A stretch of 64,000 nt of DNA from Gracilimonas sp034520725 (lineage in GTDB: Bacteria > Bacteroidota > Rhodothermia > Balneolales > Balneolaceae). Under the pieces are notes generated by a model. The model was given only the letters and a program-made list of their open reading frames with translations, was not told the origin of the DNA and searched no databases. The DNA is taken from assembly GCA_034520725.1 (NCBI GenBank), contig JAXHNH010000016.1, positions 62,001 to 126,000 on the forward strand, read 5' to 3'. The translations under genes and the position numbers were made by a program. How positions within the stretch are numbered: the stretch's first letter is position 1; the number at the start of each line of letters is the position of its first letter. This document shows positions 1 through 8,688 of this stretch, one piece after another.

Positions 1-2
1 GT

Positions 3-419
3 ATTACTGAGATCGGATATTATAACCTTGTGGACTATTTACTGGAAAAACTCAAAGAACCGACTAAAGATTGGGATCATCCGGAAATATTGATAGCGAA
101 TATAAAGGCACAAGGTGAGTTCAACAATATCAAGAGCGTAAAAGTAATACGTACATATCTTGATGACGAATCACCTGAAGTAGTTTCTGCTGCAGTAAGT
201 GAGTTAAGTGATTATGGCAGTGAAGATGATCTGCCATATTTTAAGTATTTGTTAGGACATAGCGATAACAAAGTAAAGAAAGCGGCAGTGTATGCCCTGC
301 TTCAGAATAATGTGAAGGAGACGGAAATAGTGCATGAAGTTCCGGAAAGTGACATGAGAACGATCACTAAATACGTGATGATGTATATGAATGAAAACCG
401 TGATAGAAAACATTCTTGA
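3..419 (+). CDS. HEAT-repeat protein, 5' end cut by window edge
   Basis: The reading frame is open from the first bases, so the gene almost certainly starts upstream; a GTG at 30 is the first possible internal start. The visible 130 or so residues form two to three HEAT/PBS-type helical repeats, with stretches such as VKVIRTYLDDESPEVVSAAV and YLLGHSDNKVKKAAVYALLQ. Each reads as a pair of amphipathic helices scoring gain or loss of structural integrity, typical of protein-protein scaffolds. There is no catalytic motif. The stop codon overlaps the ATG of the next gene (TGATG), so it is translationally coupled to the membrane glycosyltransferase and may be an accessory or scaffold protein for it. 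The partner role is inferred from position only. Confidence 0.7.
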   Translation: MTEIGYYNLVDYLLEKLKEPTKDWDHPEILIANIKAQGEFNNIKSVKVIRTYLDDESPEVVSAAVSELSDYGSEDDLPYFKYLLGHSDNKVKKAAVYALLQNNVKETEIVHEVPESDMRTITKYVMMYMNENRDRKHS

Positions 420-2029
420 TGGCTGAGATAAGAGAAATACTGCAACAATTTGTGAATTTTATGGAACCGGCTGAGTGGCTTTTCATAGGGTATTTCCTTG
501 CAGTCAATCTGACTTACATCCTGCTTGTACTTATTTCATTTTTCTATATACGGCATCAGCAAAACTACTATCAGGTATTCAACTTAAAAGGCCTGTTTAA
601 CTCGAACCTCTACAAGCCGATCAGTATTCTTTCACCTGCTTACAATGAAGAGGTCAATATCATTGCCTCTGTTGATGCTTTGCTGCAGCTGCATTTTTCA
701 GATTTTGAAGTGGTTGTTATAAATGATGGAAGCACCGATAACACACTAAAGCTTCTGCTTGACTATTTTGAGCTTTATGAGATCGATAAACCGGTAGATC
801 TTCCTATTGACCACAAACCGATCAAAAAGGTCTATCGATCAGCCACATACCCTGAGCTCAAGGTAGTGGACAAAGAGAATGGCCGAAAAGCGGATGCACT
901 GAATGCCGGGATCAATGTGGCTTCAAAAGACCTTGTTTGTTCCATTGATGCCGATTCGATCCTGGAACCGGATGTACTCCTTAAGCTGTTGAAGGCATTC
1001 ATGGAAGAAGAAAACGTGGTTGCCGTTGGGGGAATTGTAAGGATCGCTAATGGATGCACGATCGAGGATAATATTGTCAAGAAGGTGGACCTGCCAAAAA
1101 GCTATCTTGGCCGCATCCAAACTGTGGAATATCTCAGGTCTTTCTTATTTGGCCGGGTTGGATGGGATTATCTCAACAGTCTGTTGATCATTTCCGGCGC
1201 CTTTGGCGTGTTCGATAAAAAAGCAGTAGTTGAGGTGGGTGGTTATTTACATGATACCGTTGGAGAGGATATGGAGCTGGTTGTGCGACTGCATCGGCAT
1301 TTCAAAGAGAAAGGAGTACCATACCGGGTGCGTTTCATGCCAGAGCCGGTTTGCTGGACCGAAGTGCCGGAAGACTGGTCAGTATTGGGAAGGCAGAGAA
1401 ACCGCTGGCAGCGTGGACTAGCTGATACCATGATGCGCCACAAAAAAATGTTGCTGAATCCAAAGTATGGAAGACTGGGGATGCTGGCCATGCCTTATTT
1501 TTTCTTTATTGAAATGCTTGGGCCGGTAGTTGAATTATTTGGTTTTGCTTACTTTCTGATCGTTCTGTTTCTCGGAGGATTCAACTCAACGTTTGTGCTG
1601 CTGTTTCTGACGGCTTCTGTCTTTCTGGGGATGGTGCTTTCAGTTACTTCTGTACTTTGTGAAGAACTATCTTTCCGTCGCTATCCGACTTTGGGTAATA
1701 TTGCCAACTTAACCCTTTATGCTTTTCTGGAGAATATTGGTTACCGACAGATCCATACCTGGTGGAGATTTAAGGGATTGATCGACTACATAAAAGGTGA
1801 TAAGGAATGGGGGGTTATGACACGAACCGGCCTGGCTTCTAAAAGTAAGGTGAACAAGGGATTCAAAAAGCTGAAAGAATCGATTTCAAGCTTTTTTGGG
1901 TCACTTAAATACTGGGCAGTTATCTACGGTACAATGATCATTATTTTGGCTCTGATCCTCCATGTGCTGATCAATAACGGAGTAATCCCAGATGTGTATT
2001 CCATCATAAGGTCAAAACTTGGAATTTGA
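419..2029 (+). CDS. Membrane-bound family 2 glycosyltransferase (PgaC/BcsA-like)
   Basis: This is a processive-type GT2 enzyme expected to polymerise a sugar from a nucleotide-sugar donor at the cytoplasmic membrane. An N-terminal membrane helix (about 18-42) precedes a GT-A domain (about 65-340). It has SPAYNEE near 73-79, VINDGSTD near 100-107, the DAD metal-binding motif near 177-179, GED near 282-284 and QRNRW near 326-330, which is the Q(Q/R)xRW signature of polysaccharide synthases. Two to three helices follow at about 360-415, and one at about 500-520. I chose the ATG at 419, which overlaps the upstream stop; a TTG at 416 is also in frame. Its neighbours, a YaiO-type barrel and an LTA-synthase-like enzyme, suggest exopolysaccharide synthesis and export. 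The polymer cannot be told from sequence. Confidence 0.88.
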   Translation: MAEIREILQQFVNFMEPAEWLFIGYFLAVNLTYILLVLISFFYIRHQQNYYQVFNLKGLFNSNLYKPISILSPAYNEEVNIIASVDALLQLHFSDFEVVVINDGSTDNTLKLLLDYFELYEIDKPVDLPIDHKPIKKVYRSATYPELKVVDKENGRKADALNAGINVASKDLVCSIDADSILEPDVLLKLLKAFMEEENVVAVGGIVRIANGCTIEDNIVKKVDLPKSYLGRIQTVEYLRSFLFGRVGWDYLNSLLIISGAFGVFDKKAVVEVGGYLHDTVGEDMELVVRLHRHFKEKGVPYRVRFMPEPVCWTEVPEDWSVLGRQRNRWQRGLADTMMRHKKMLLNPKYGRLGMLAMPYFFFIEMLGPVVELFGFAYFLIVLFLGGFNSTFVLLFLTASVFLGMVLSVTSVLCEELSFRRYPTLGNIANLTLYAFLENIGYRQIHTWWRFKGLIDYIKGDKEWGVMTRTGLASKSKVNKGFKKLKESISSFFGSLKYWAVIYGTMIIILALILHVLINNGVIPDVYSIIRSKLGI

Positions 2030-2043
2030 TAAAAACTGAAGTA

Positions 2044-3342
2044 ATGTTAAACACTATGAAGCATCAGGAAAGACACCAAATTGATAAAAGTAATAGTGCG
2101 GTTAGCTTCTTAAAAGTGTTGATGATGCTTTTAACAGTGATGTTATTTTCACAAACAATATTTGCCCAAACAGTTGAGAATGTGGATGTGGCTTTTGCGG
2201 AAGCCCGTGAACTGGCCTTTGGCGGTCAGCGTGAGGAAGCAAGGAAATTAGCCTACGCCATTCTTGAGAAATCCCCTGATTATCATGATGTACGTATTTT
2301 GATTGCCCGTACCTACGCATGGGATGGAAGTTACGACAAGGCCCGGGAGGAATTGAATTACGTTCTTGAACGCCGACCGGATTATAAAGATGCCCTTTTT
2401 GCAGCTATTGATAATGAGCGATGGGCGGGCAATGAAGAAGCAATGCTCAACTATTCAAAACAGGCGGTTAAACACCACGCCATTGATACGGATGTACTCC
2501 TGAAGCGGGCCGAATCGTTGAATTCTGCAGGTAAGGATAAAGAGGCGTTACAGGTACTCAATCAGCTTGAGCAGATCGACAAATCTAATGATGAAGCTCA
2601 ACAGCTTAGGGAGAGTATCAAAACCTCCAGTCAGGATTATACGCTGACTACGGCTTACACCTACGACACTTATGAAGATGTATTTGATGATATCCACAAA
2701 GGATATGTTCAGCTTTCCCGTCGTACCAATTATGGGTCGATCATAGGTCGAGTAAATTATCAGCGCAGGTTTTCAACAGATGGCTTGCAGGCCGAACTCG
2801 ATTTCTATCCATCCATTGCAGAGGGATGGTATGGTTATGTAAGTGCCGGGTATTCTTCAAGTTCACTGTTTCCTGAATTCAGATCCGGCGCTGAGTTGTT
2901 TAAGAGTTTGCCCGGCGCATTCGAAGTTTCAGCCGGATTCAGATACCTTAACTTCAGTAGTGATGTGTGGATCTTTACCGGAACCGTTTCAAAATATCAG
3001 GGTAACTGGTTACTTACAGTGAGGCCTTATGTAACCCCTAATTCTGTTGGAGTTTCTCGATCTCTTAGTTTCCTGGCTCGGAAGTACCTTGCAGGACCTG
3101 AAAATTACATCACCTTCCGCGGTGGATTTGGATTTTATCCTGAAGAACGACGCTTTCAGGATGTTTCGGGAGATGTGTTTTTCACAGAATCTCAGTTCAT
3201 TGGAATAGATGGGTACAAAGAACTGCGATATAACCTTTCTGCTTTTCTCTCATTCGATATGACCCGACAGGAACTTACTTTCGATCCCGATAATTTTATC
3301 TATGTTATTACCTTGAATGGGGGAGTAGTCTACAAATTCTAA
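2044..3342 (+). CDS. YaiO-family outer-membrane beta-barrel protein with TPRs
   Basis: The protein has a signal peptide (hydrophobic run ending SQTIFAQ), then two to three TPR-like helical repeats. A C-terminal domain of about 230 residues alternates aromatic and polar residues in beta strands (for example GWYGYVSAGYSSSS) and ends VVYKF, an outer-membrane barrel end. This is the architecture of the YaiO outer-membrane family. It follows the glycosyltransferase directly; ATGs at 2044 and 2056 are both possible starts, and a TTG at 2026 overlaps the upstream stop. Its TPR segment (SPDYHDVRILIARTYAWDG) closely matches the C-terminal TPR of the convergent sulfatase gene. A role in carrying or docking a surface polymer is inferred from context. 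Confidence 0.82.
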   Translation: MLNTMKHQERHQIDKSNSAVSFLKVLMMLLTVMLFSQTIFAQTVENVDVAFAEARELAFGGQREEARKLAYAILEKSPDYHDVRILIARTYAWDGSYDKAREELNYVLERRPDYKDALFAAIDNERWAGNEEAMLNYSKQAVKHHAIDTDVLLKRAESLNSAGKDKEALQVLNQLEQIDKSNDEAQQLRESIKTSSQDYTLTTAYTYDTYEDVFDDIHKGYVQLSRRTNYGSIIGRVNYQRRFSTDGLQAELDFYPSIAEGWYGYVSAGYSSSSLFPEFRSGAELFKSLPGAFEVSAGFRYLNFSSDVWIFTGTVSKYQGNWLLTVRPYVTPNSVGVSRSLSFLARKYLAGPENYITFRGGFGFYPEERRFQDVSGDVFFTESQFIGIDGYKELRYNLSAFLSFDMTRQELTFDPDNFIYVITLNGGVVYKF

Positions 3343-5489
3343 TTCTCGGAAAGCTGAACCTGCAGGTCACGCAGGTTGGTGTTATCAGGGTCCAGTTTCA
3401 GTCCATAATTGATCCAGAATTTTGCTCTATCGGTTCTGCCAAGCATGTAAAAGCTTCGTGCTTTTCTGAAGATCAGCGGTAGATAGGACTCATCGATTTT
3501 AAATCCTAATTCTGCATATTCCAGACTTTTTTCGTGCATTCCCTGCCAGTAGTAAACATCGCTGAGGGCATTGTACGTATCCTGATAATTGGGAGCTCTC
3601 TCCACGACCTCCTCGAATTTGGAAATAGCATTGTCATAATCCCCACTCCAGGCCAGGGTTCTTCCGTAAAGCAACCGGGCATCATGATAGTTAGGTGAGC
3701 GTCTCAGTACATGTCTTAGCATGATCTGTGAATATTCATAATTTGAACTGAAGGCTGAATCCCGTGCCATTTGAAATAATTCCGAGTTGTTCAATTCAGT
3801 TAAATTTTTGTCGCGTAGAAACTGAATCTCATTGTTGAGCTTCTCAAATTCACGCTTTTGAGTTTCATTCAGTTCTATGAGCCTATTATCGGCAGTTACA
3901 TAGTCATTGATGCGTTTGAAGTCCTCAAACTCTTTGTAGACCCGGTCTTTGAGCTCATTATCATTGATCTCACCGAGCAGCATGCCCTCGTGAAGCCTGT
4001 AAAGGCGATTGTCAGAAACAAAATATTCGCCCGACAAGTAATCAGCCATGTTATTCTTGGTTCTCATGAATGGGATCTTCTTATTTGAAACAAACTCTTC
4101 GCTGGTGCTTAGTTCATTCCCAAGCCAATGTACTTGATCAGGGATCATGATCTCATTTCCAAAATTGGCCGAAAGGTAAGCTGTTAACGTTGGTGCGATA
4201 TCAAGATGGGATGAAACTCCTTTTATTTGCTTGCTTTCTTTGAGTAGTGGGGAGTAGATCATAAAAGGTACATAATACCGGTCAATACGATCCCGATGTG
4301 GTATGGGGACCATGCGATGATCTCCGGTTATGATGAAGATGGTGTTGTCAAAATCTTCGCGCTGTTTGTAGCGGTCTATGAGTTGTCGAATGGAATCGTC
4401 TGTATAAAGAAGCGCCTTGAAAAGCTCCGGTTGATCACGATACATTTGCTTGTCTTCTTCAGGAAGTTTGAGGGCACTAAGTTGTTGTTCGTAAAGCCGG
4501 TCAAATTTTTCAGTGTCTGGAATGATGAACGGCTCATGAAAATTAAGGCTGAAGAAGATATCGAGGCGTGGCTCTGTGTTATTGAAATCATCCAGAAAGG
4601 TGAAAGCAAAATTATACAGATCATGATCGGCATATCCCCAACTAAAACCGCCTTCGATCTCATCCATCCGTTGATAAGAATTGGGAAATCGCGACGAGTT
4701 GATCAAGAGATCTATTTCCTGTCGTTCCAGGAAAATATCCAGATTGTCAAAGCTGGTATCATACCCGCCAAAATAACTGGTTTGGTATCCACTGTTATCC
4801 AGAATGGAAATGAGTGAGTGATGTTCCGGCATGCGATAACCGAGATCCATGAAACCGCTATTGCCGTAGGGCAGGGAGCCGAAAATGGAGGGCTGAGCAC
4901 TAAAAGATCGACCACTTGTTGCTAGGAAATGCGTCCAGTATAAGCTTTCGGAAGACAGTGAATCAAGGAATGGTGTAAATCCACCGTAGGATGCATTCGG
5001 GTTGACGACAGTACCTCCCAGGCCTTCAACAATGATAAAGACAAAATTTGGCAGTCGGTCAGGTTTATTCATTAGTGGACCAAGAATATCTTCTGTGTCC
5101 GGTTCCTTCATTAGAGGATATTCTTCCCCTGCATAGTCTTCTTTAGTCAATTTGGAAAGCAGGAACCCGGCTGTTTCACCGAAAAAATAGGAGGCCTTAT
5201 TAACTGACAAGGCGTAGGTCAGCTCAAGTTCATGATTCTGTTTAGATGGATAGGTCAGAAAACTCAACAGGGCACAAAGGGAAAGTACGATCAGGAAACC
5301 GTTTTGAAAAGCATCGCTGACCTGTAATTTTCTTAAAGCTTTGCTTCCGTAAATGAAGATCAGGGGAAAGACGATCAAGGGGGCTATTTCTTTGAATCCA
5401 AAGCTTACCGAGGTACTGACCGTATCACTTATTTCTAGTGAAATTGTAAGCCCAGAAGTCCACACCCAGAAGTACCAACACCTCCCCAA
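3339..5489 (-). CDS. LTA-synthase-like sulfatase with C-terminal TPR module (5' part frameshifted)
   Basis: This is an alkaline-phosphatase-superfamily enzyme of the LTA synthase/sulfatase type, which in known members transfers or cleaves phospho- or sulfo-groups on envelope polymers. The extracytoplasmic domain opens with NFVFIIVEGLGG and continues with GRSFSAQPSIFGSLP (nucleophile region) and FIITGDHRM (metal-binding Asp/His). After it come about 200 residues with a linker and at least two TPR repeats (SPNYHDARLLYGRTLAWSG). The frame starts artificially at 5489: the missing N-terminus, with membrane helices, is readable in other frames up to about 5819. The 3' end overlaps the convergent YaiO gene by 4 bp. 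The TPR tail is unusual for this family and resembles the TPR of the YaiO neighbour. It may modify the polymer made by the adjacent glycosyltransferase. Confidence 0.82.
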   Translation of the reverse strand: MGRCWYFWVWTSGLTISLEISDTVSTSVSFGFKEIAPLIVFPLIFIYGSKALRKLQVSDAFQNGFLIVLSLCALLSFLTYPSKQNHELELTYALSVNKASYFFGETAGFLLSKLTKEDYAGEEYPLMKEPDTEDILGPLMNKPDRLPNFVFIIVEGLGGTVVNPNASYGGFTPFLDSLSSESLYWTHFLATSGRSFSAQPSIFGSLPYGNSGFMDLGYRMPEHHSLISILDNSGYQTSYFGGYDTSFDNLDIFLERQEIDLLINSSRFPNSYQRMDEIEGGFSWGYADHDLYNFAFTFLDDFNNTEPRLDIFFSLNFHEPFIIPDTEKFDRLYEQQLSALKLPEEDKQMYRDQPELFKALLYTDDSIRQLIDRYKQREDFDNTIFIITGDHRMVPIPHRDRIDRYYVPFMIYSPLLKESKQIKGVSSHLDIAPTLTAYLSANFGNEIMIPDQVHWLGNELSTSEEFVSNKKIPFMRTKNNMADYLSGEYFVSDNRLYRLHEGMLLGEINDNELKDRVYKEFEDFKRINDYVTADNRLIELNETQKREFEKLNNEIQFLRDKNLTELNNSELFQMARDSAFSSNYEYSQIMLRHVLRRSPNYHDARLLYGRTLAWSGDYDNAISKFEEVVERAPNYQDTYNALSDVYYWQGMHEKSLEYAELGFKIDESYLPLIFRKARSFYMLGRTDRAKFWINYGLKLDPDNTNLRDLQVQLSEN

Positions 5490-5819
5490 AATATTGGATC
5501 AGAGGTAATGTAAGCCATGATAGAAGAGCACAATGAATGCTTTGACATTCTTTGAGGCGTAATTAGGGATCACTTTTGCAAGTAAAGCCCAGAAGGCGAT
5601 CAGCACAACAGCCCAAAAAGAAAACAAGAACAGATCGGGAACAAGGGCTTTCAAATATATTAGGAATGAACCATCGGGCAGGGTAAAGTTCCGCGAAATC
5701 GAGAACGGATCTCATCGTATCCTGATAAAAAACCCAACGAGTAAAAATGTGATCATGGTGGTGACCACATCTTTAAACTCTTCTTCGGTAAAGGGCAGGT
5801 AATTAAGGATGGTCTTCAA
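5490..5819 (-). pseudogene. N-terminal membrane part of the sulfatase gene, out of frame
   Basis: The reverse strand continues the sulfatase gene upstream in shifted frames. From a TTG at 5819 it reads LKTILNYLPFTEEEFKDVV and then a hydrophobic helix TMITFLLVGFFIRI. A frame change follows, then residues around YDEIRSRF and a second helix-rich run (IYLKALVPDLFLFSFWAVV and LIAFWALLAKVIPNYASK). These are the expected transmembrane helices of an LTA-synthase-like enzyme. At least two single-base indels separate this part from the main frame. Whether they are real mutations or sequence errors cannot be settled from the sequence. Confidence 0.6.
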
Positions 5820-5889
5820 TGTGGACTTTTTTGTTTATTAAATGACATGAATTCGATGTAGGCTCACTGAATTTCATCTTTTCTTGAAG

Positions 5890-5939
5890 CTGTCATTTTT
5901 TACCGCATCAAGGAGAAAACACCATTGCGGAGATGACAG
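5890..5939. repeat. REP-like imperfect palindrome
   Basis: A CTGTCAT...TACCGCA arm is matched by a TGCGG...ATGACAG arm across a loop of about 17 bases. The outer seven bases of each arm are perfectly complementary. It belongs to the same general GTCAT...ATGAC pattern seen at 6359 and at 28.1-28.9 kb. Confidence 0.5.
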
Positions 5940-6358
5940 ATTAACTTATCCGTTATCTTCGTCTAATTGCCTATACTTCTTAACTTTTGTCTTGATACAA
6001 AAGTAACAAAAGATCAAGGCGGACGAAAAAAGAGCTGAAGAGTTCTACATTTAAAAAACTTTACTACTTAACGTGAGTTCGAGATAAAATAGCCATAGTT
6101 GTCACTCTTGTAGGTGTCATGTCATTCGTTGACAAATAAAATATGTGTGCAGAGCTTATATTAAAAAACTGTGCTCGGGGAATATCCCGAAAGAAATGAG
6201 CGGAAGGCGACTCACCCAGAGCGAAGTCTACGGGGTTGACACAGCAACTTAGCCTTTTCCAACCTGTGCAGATCTCTCAGCTTCATTCGTTCATATTCAT
6301 TCACTCATTACGTTCGAGATGACAAACAGGCGGAGTGCTAAAGCTAAAAAGCCAAATC

Positions 6359-6393
6359 TGTCATCGAATTATCTAACATCTACAAGGATGACA
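6359..6393. repeat. Short GTCATC hairpin
   Basis: TGTCATC at 6359-6365 is exactly complementary to GATGACA at 6387-6393, with a 21-base loop. It lies about 70 bp downstream of the lat stop codon, so it might also act on the lat transcript end, but there is no U-tract typical of an intrinsic terminator. Confidence 0.4.
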
Positions 6394-6462
6394 AATTCTT
6401 AAAGCTTATACCGAATTCACGTTACTTAAATACTATTGTTTACACTGACCTGAAAGACAGGA

Positions 6463-7815
6463 TCAGTTACCCACCACGGGACATTCATCTATTTTGGCTT
6501 TATAGGCGTTTTCAAGAATGTCGAGTCCCTCATCAATCTGATCTTTTGTAATGGTCAGTGGTGGGCGGAAACGTACGGTATTTGGTCCGCACGCCAAGAT
6601 CATAAGTCCATTTGCTACACATTCTTTGACCACATGATCACGGGCATGGGTATTTGGCAGGTCAATTGCGCAGAACAAGCCTTTACCTCTTGGATTTGAA
6701 AGGTATTCATGTTTGTCATGCAGGCCCTCTAGTTTGGATTTGAGGTGCTCACCAACAGTAGCCGCATTCTCAACCAGATTATCTTCTTCAATGACCTCAA
6801 GGATCCTGCCAAAGCGAACCATATCAACCAGGTTACCACCCCAGGTAGAGTTGATTCGGGAAGAAACATGAAAGCAGTTGGTTTCAATGTCGTCCACTCG
6901 TTTATTGGCCAGGATACCGCAGACCTGAGCCTTTTTACCGAATGCAAGAATATCCGGTTTAACGTAATGCTCATGAGCCCAGAACTTGCCGGTCATTCCA
7001 ACGCCGGTTTGCACCTCATCGTAAATAAGAAGGGCTTCGTGCTTGTCAGCCAGATCACGCAATGCCTGATGGAATTCCGGACGGAAATGACGGTCACCGC
7101 CTTCTCCCTGTATCGGCTCGATCAGGATACCGGCGATATCATCCTTATAGATCTCGAAATAGCGTTCTGCCTGAGCAATCGCCATTTTTTCCTGAGCGGC
7201 GGTTGCATCAATATTTTCTTTAGTAGCAGGGTAGGTCATGGCCGGACTGATCACACGCGGCCAGTCGAATTTAGGGAAGTACTTAACTTTGTGGGGAACC
7301 GTGTTAGTGACAGACAGGGTATAACCCGATCGTCCGTGAAAGGCCTTTTCAAAGTGAAGGATCTTATGGCCTTTTTCCTGACGATATCCTTTTTGAAAAT
7401 TCTTTTGCACTTTCCAGTCGAAAGCAACCTTCATGGCATTTTCTACCGCCAGTGCACCGCCTGATATAAAAAATGAATAGGGCATGTAATCAGGAATTCC
7501 AACCCGGCCGAACGTAGCCAGAAATTGGGCCATGTCTTCAGTATATATATCAGAGTTGGAGGGCTTGTTGATGGCAACCTGAGCCAGACGCTGCAAAAAA
7601 TCATCATCACCGGCCAGTTTGGGGTGATTCATGCCCAAAGGATTAGATGCAAAGAACGTAAAGAAATCCAGATATCTCTTTCCTGACTTAGAATCGAGAA
7701 GGTAAGCTCCCTCACTATTTTTAAGATCTAGAACCATGTCGTAGCCATCGGTGAGAAGGTGCTTATCTAAAACTTTGCGTACGTTATCGGGATTGATATT
7801 TAAACTGTCTTGCAT
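6463..7815 (-). CDS. lat: L-lysine 6-aminotransferase
   Basis: This is a class III PLP-dependent aminotransferase moving the epsilon-amino group of lysine to 2-oxoglutarate, giving aminoadipate semialdehyde (piperideine-6-carboxylate) and glutamate. At 450 residues it has the length of the LAT family. It carries LDFFTFFASNPLGMNHP near 50-65, the PLP aspartate in YDEVQTG near 266 and the Schiff-base lysine in FGKKAQVCG near 294, a motif typical of LAT rather than ornithine or GABA aminotransferases. RINSTWGGN and the C-terminal RFRPPL also fit. AGGAG lies about nine bases before the ATG, a good ribosome-binding site. Its role is lysine catabolism, possibly feeding osmolyte or secondary products. 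The related rocD lies beyond the GIY-YIG array on the other strand. Confidence 0.93.
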   Translation of the reverse strand: MQDSLNINPDNVRKVLDKHLLTDGYDMVLDLKNSEGAYLLDSKSGKRYLDFFTFFASNPLGMNHPKLAGDDDFLQRLAQVAINKPSNSDIYTEDMAQFLATFGRVGIPDYMPYSFFISGGALAVENAMKVAFDWKVQKNFQKGYRQEKGHKILHFEKAFHGRSGYTLSVTNTVPHKVKYFPKFDWPRVISPAMTYPATKENIDATAAQEKMAIAQAERYFEIYKDDIAGILIEPIQGEGGDRHFRPEFHQALRDLADKHEALLIYDEVQTGVGMTGKFWAHEHYVKPDILAFGKKAQVCGILANKRVDDIETNCFHVSSRINSTWGGNLVDMVRFGRILEVIEEDNLVENAATVGEHLKSKLEGLHDKHEYLSNPRGKGLFCAIDLPNTHARDHVVKECVANGLMILACGPNTVRFRPPLTITKDQIDEGLDILENAYKAKIDECPVVGN

Positions 7816-8365
7816 TCCAAACTCCTGTGGGTGAATTGTTTATATAAATCTACCAAAAGCATCAAAATGCCTCAATAGCGTTTAAATTCACTAAAGTTAG
7901 AATAGGGATTTTATGGGGTGGTCCAAGAGCGAGGAAGAATGTTGATTGAGAGGGAGAGTATAGAGCATAAACGGTGAACTAATGTCACCGGATTTTATCA
8001 CTAATATAAAATAGCCTTTTGAACCTAATCAAAACGCTTTTATTGGTCCCAGCCCTGGGTTTATAACCTGCACATATAGTGCAGCACGTTAGTATTTCGA
8101 GAACATCTATTTCCTGTAATTGGGACATGTTAGTCAGTTAGAGGATTTAAATATCCAATCCTTCAAATAAATAGATCGGTCCCTCGGTTATCGGTCGTTC
8201 GGTGAATCGTTAATCAGAAGAGATGAACTGCGAATCACCGAATGGACCGAAATGACCGAACTGCGATCTCGGGGCTGGAATAAATAACTAAGCCATGGTT
8301 CAGTTTGGTGTTTTGCAAAAGATGAGGTGTTTTTCGGTCAGCCGGCGGATAAGAGCCCGACGAGC
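7816..8365. other. Gene-free region: lat promoter side, remnant array unit, long hairpin
   Basis: The first 40 bp hold the lat leader with its AGGAG site; TAGATTTA on the reverse strand near 7845-7852 could be a Bacteroidota -7 element. From 7937 to about 8042 the sequence is a decayed copy of the GIY-YIG start plus terminator hairpin seen at 9374-9473, so it is a fourth, older unit of the array. From 8192 to 8249 there is a long imperfect inverted repeat. At 8341-8369 a tRNA remnant begins the next unit. No protein gene is visible. Confidence 0.6.
8192..8249. repeat. Imperfect inverted repeat of about 18 bp arms
   Basis: The arm at 8192-8209 (CGGTCGTTCGGTGAATCG) is nearly complementary to 8231-8249, with a 21-base loop. 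Weaker complementarity continues outward to about 8175-8267 through repeated CGGT/ACCG blocks. It has no adjacent T-tract and no gene end close by, so a terminator role is unlikely. Confidence 0.45.
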
Positions 8366-8622
8366 TTAATTGAATTTGTCGTTAATCATTTCCCAAATAA
8401 ATTCACGTCCTTTGGCTGATTTGAGCTGTTTTTCTCGGCGCATAGCTTCTTTCTTTGTTTCATAATCTTCAGTATAGGCTAATTTCCAGGGACGGTATTT
8501 TATGGACCACCCTTTTTTACATTAACGAGTTATGAGAAGAGGAGACGCTGCTCCAGATCCGATGTGAACCCAATATAGATTTTTGATGGGAGGGAGAATA
8601 CAAAACATAAACGGTGAATATT
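8366..8622 (-). pseudogene. GIY-YIG nuclease gene, broken copy A
   Basis: Translation in pieces gives IFTVYVLYSPSHQK, IYIGFTSDLEQRLL and, at the end, REFIWEMINDKFN followed by stop. It matches the continuous copy at 9176-9412, but the ATG has become ATA and several single-base indels break the frame. It keeps a longer C-terminus than the continuous copy, so the ancestral protein probably ended FIWEMINDKFN. The stop codon TAA abuts tRNA sequence (AAGCTCGTCGGGCTC). Confidence 0.7.
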
Positions 8623-8688
8623 ATGACCCGGTTTCTTCTCTAATATGGAGAAAAAGCCTTCTGAACTTAATCAGAAGGCTTTTGCTAG

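Larger units (their letters stand above)
5820..6462. other. Gene-free region with GTCAT palindromes
   Basis: No credible reading frame is present on either strand in about 640 bp. The sequence is AT-rich and carries several GTCAT/ATGAC motifs in opposed pairs, listed separately, plus isolated copies such as TGTCATGTCATTC near 6116-6126 and GAGATGAC near 6316. It separates the divergent-ended sulfatase locus from lat. No clear tRNA or small RNA is recognised. Confidence 0.6.

Noticed and set aside
2026..3342. PgaA-type exporter
   Set aside because: Length of about 430 residues and the short barrel fit YaiO, not the roughly 800-residue PgaA.
3339..5489. True lipoteichoic acid synthase
   Set aside because: The organism is clearly Gram-negative; the enzyme shares the fold only, so it is called LTA-synthase-like.
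6745..7464. 239-codon frame opposite lat
   Set aside because: Lies entirely antisense inside a well-supported aminotransferase gene and has no recognisable domain or start signal.
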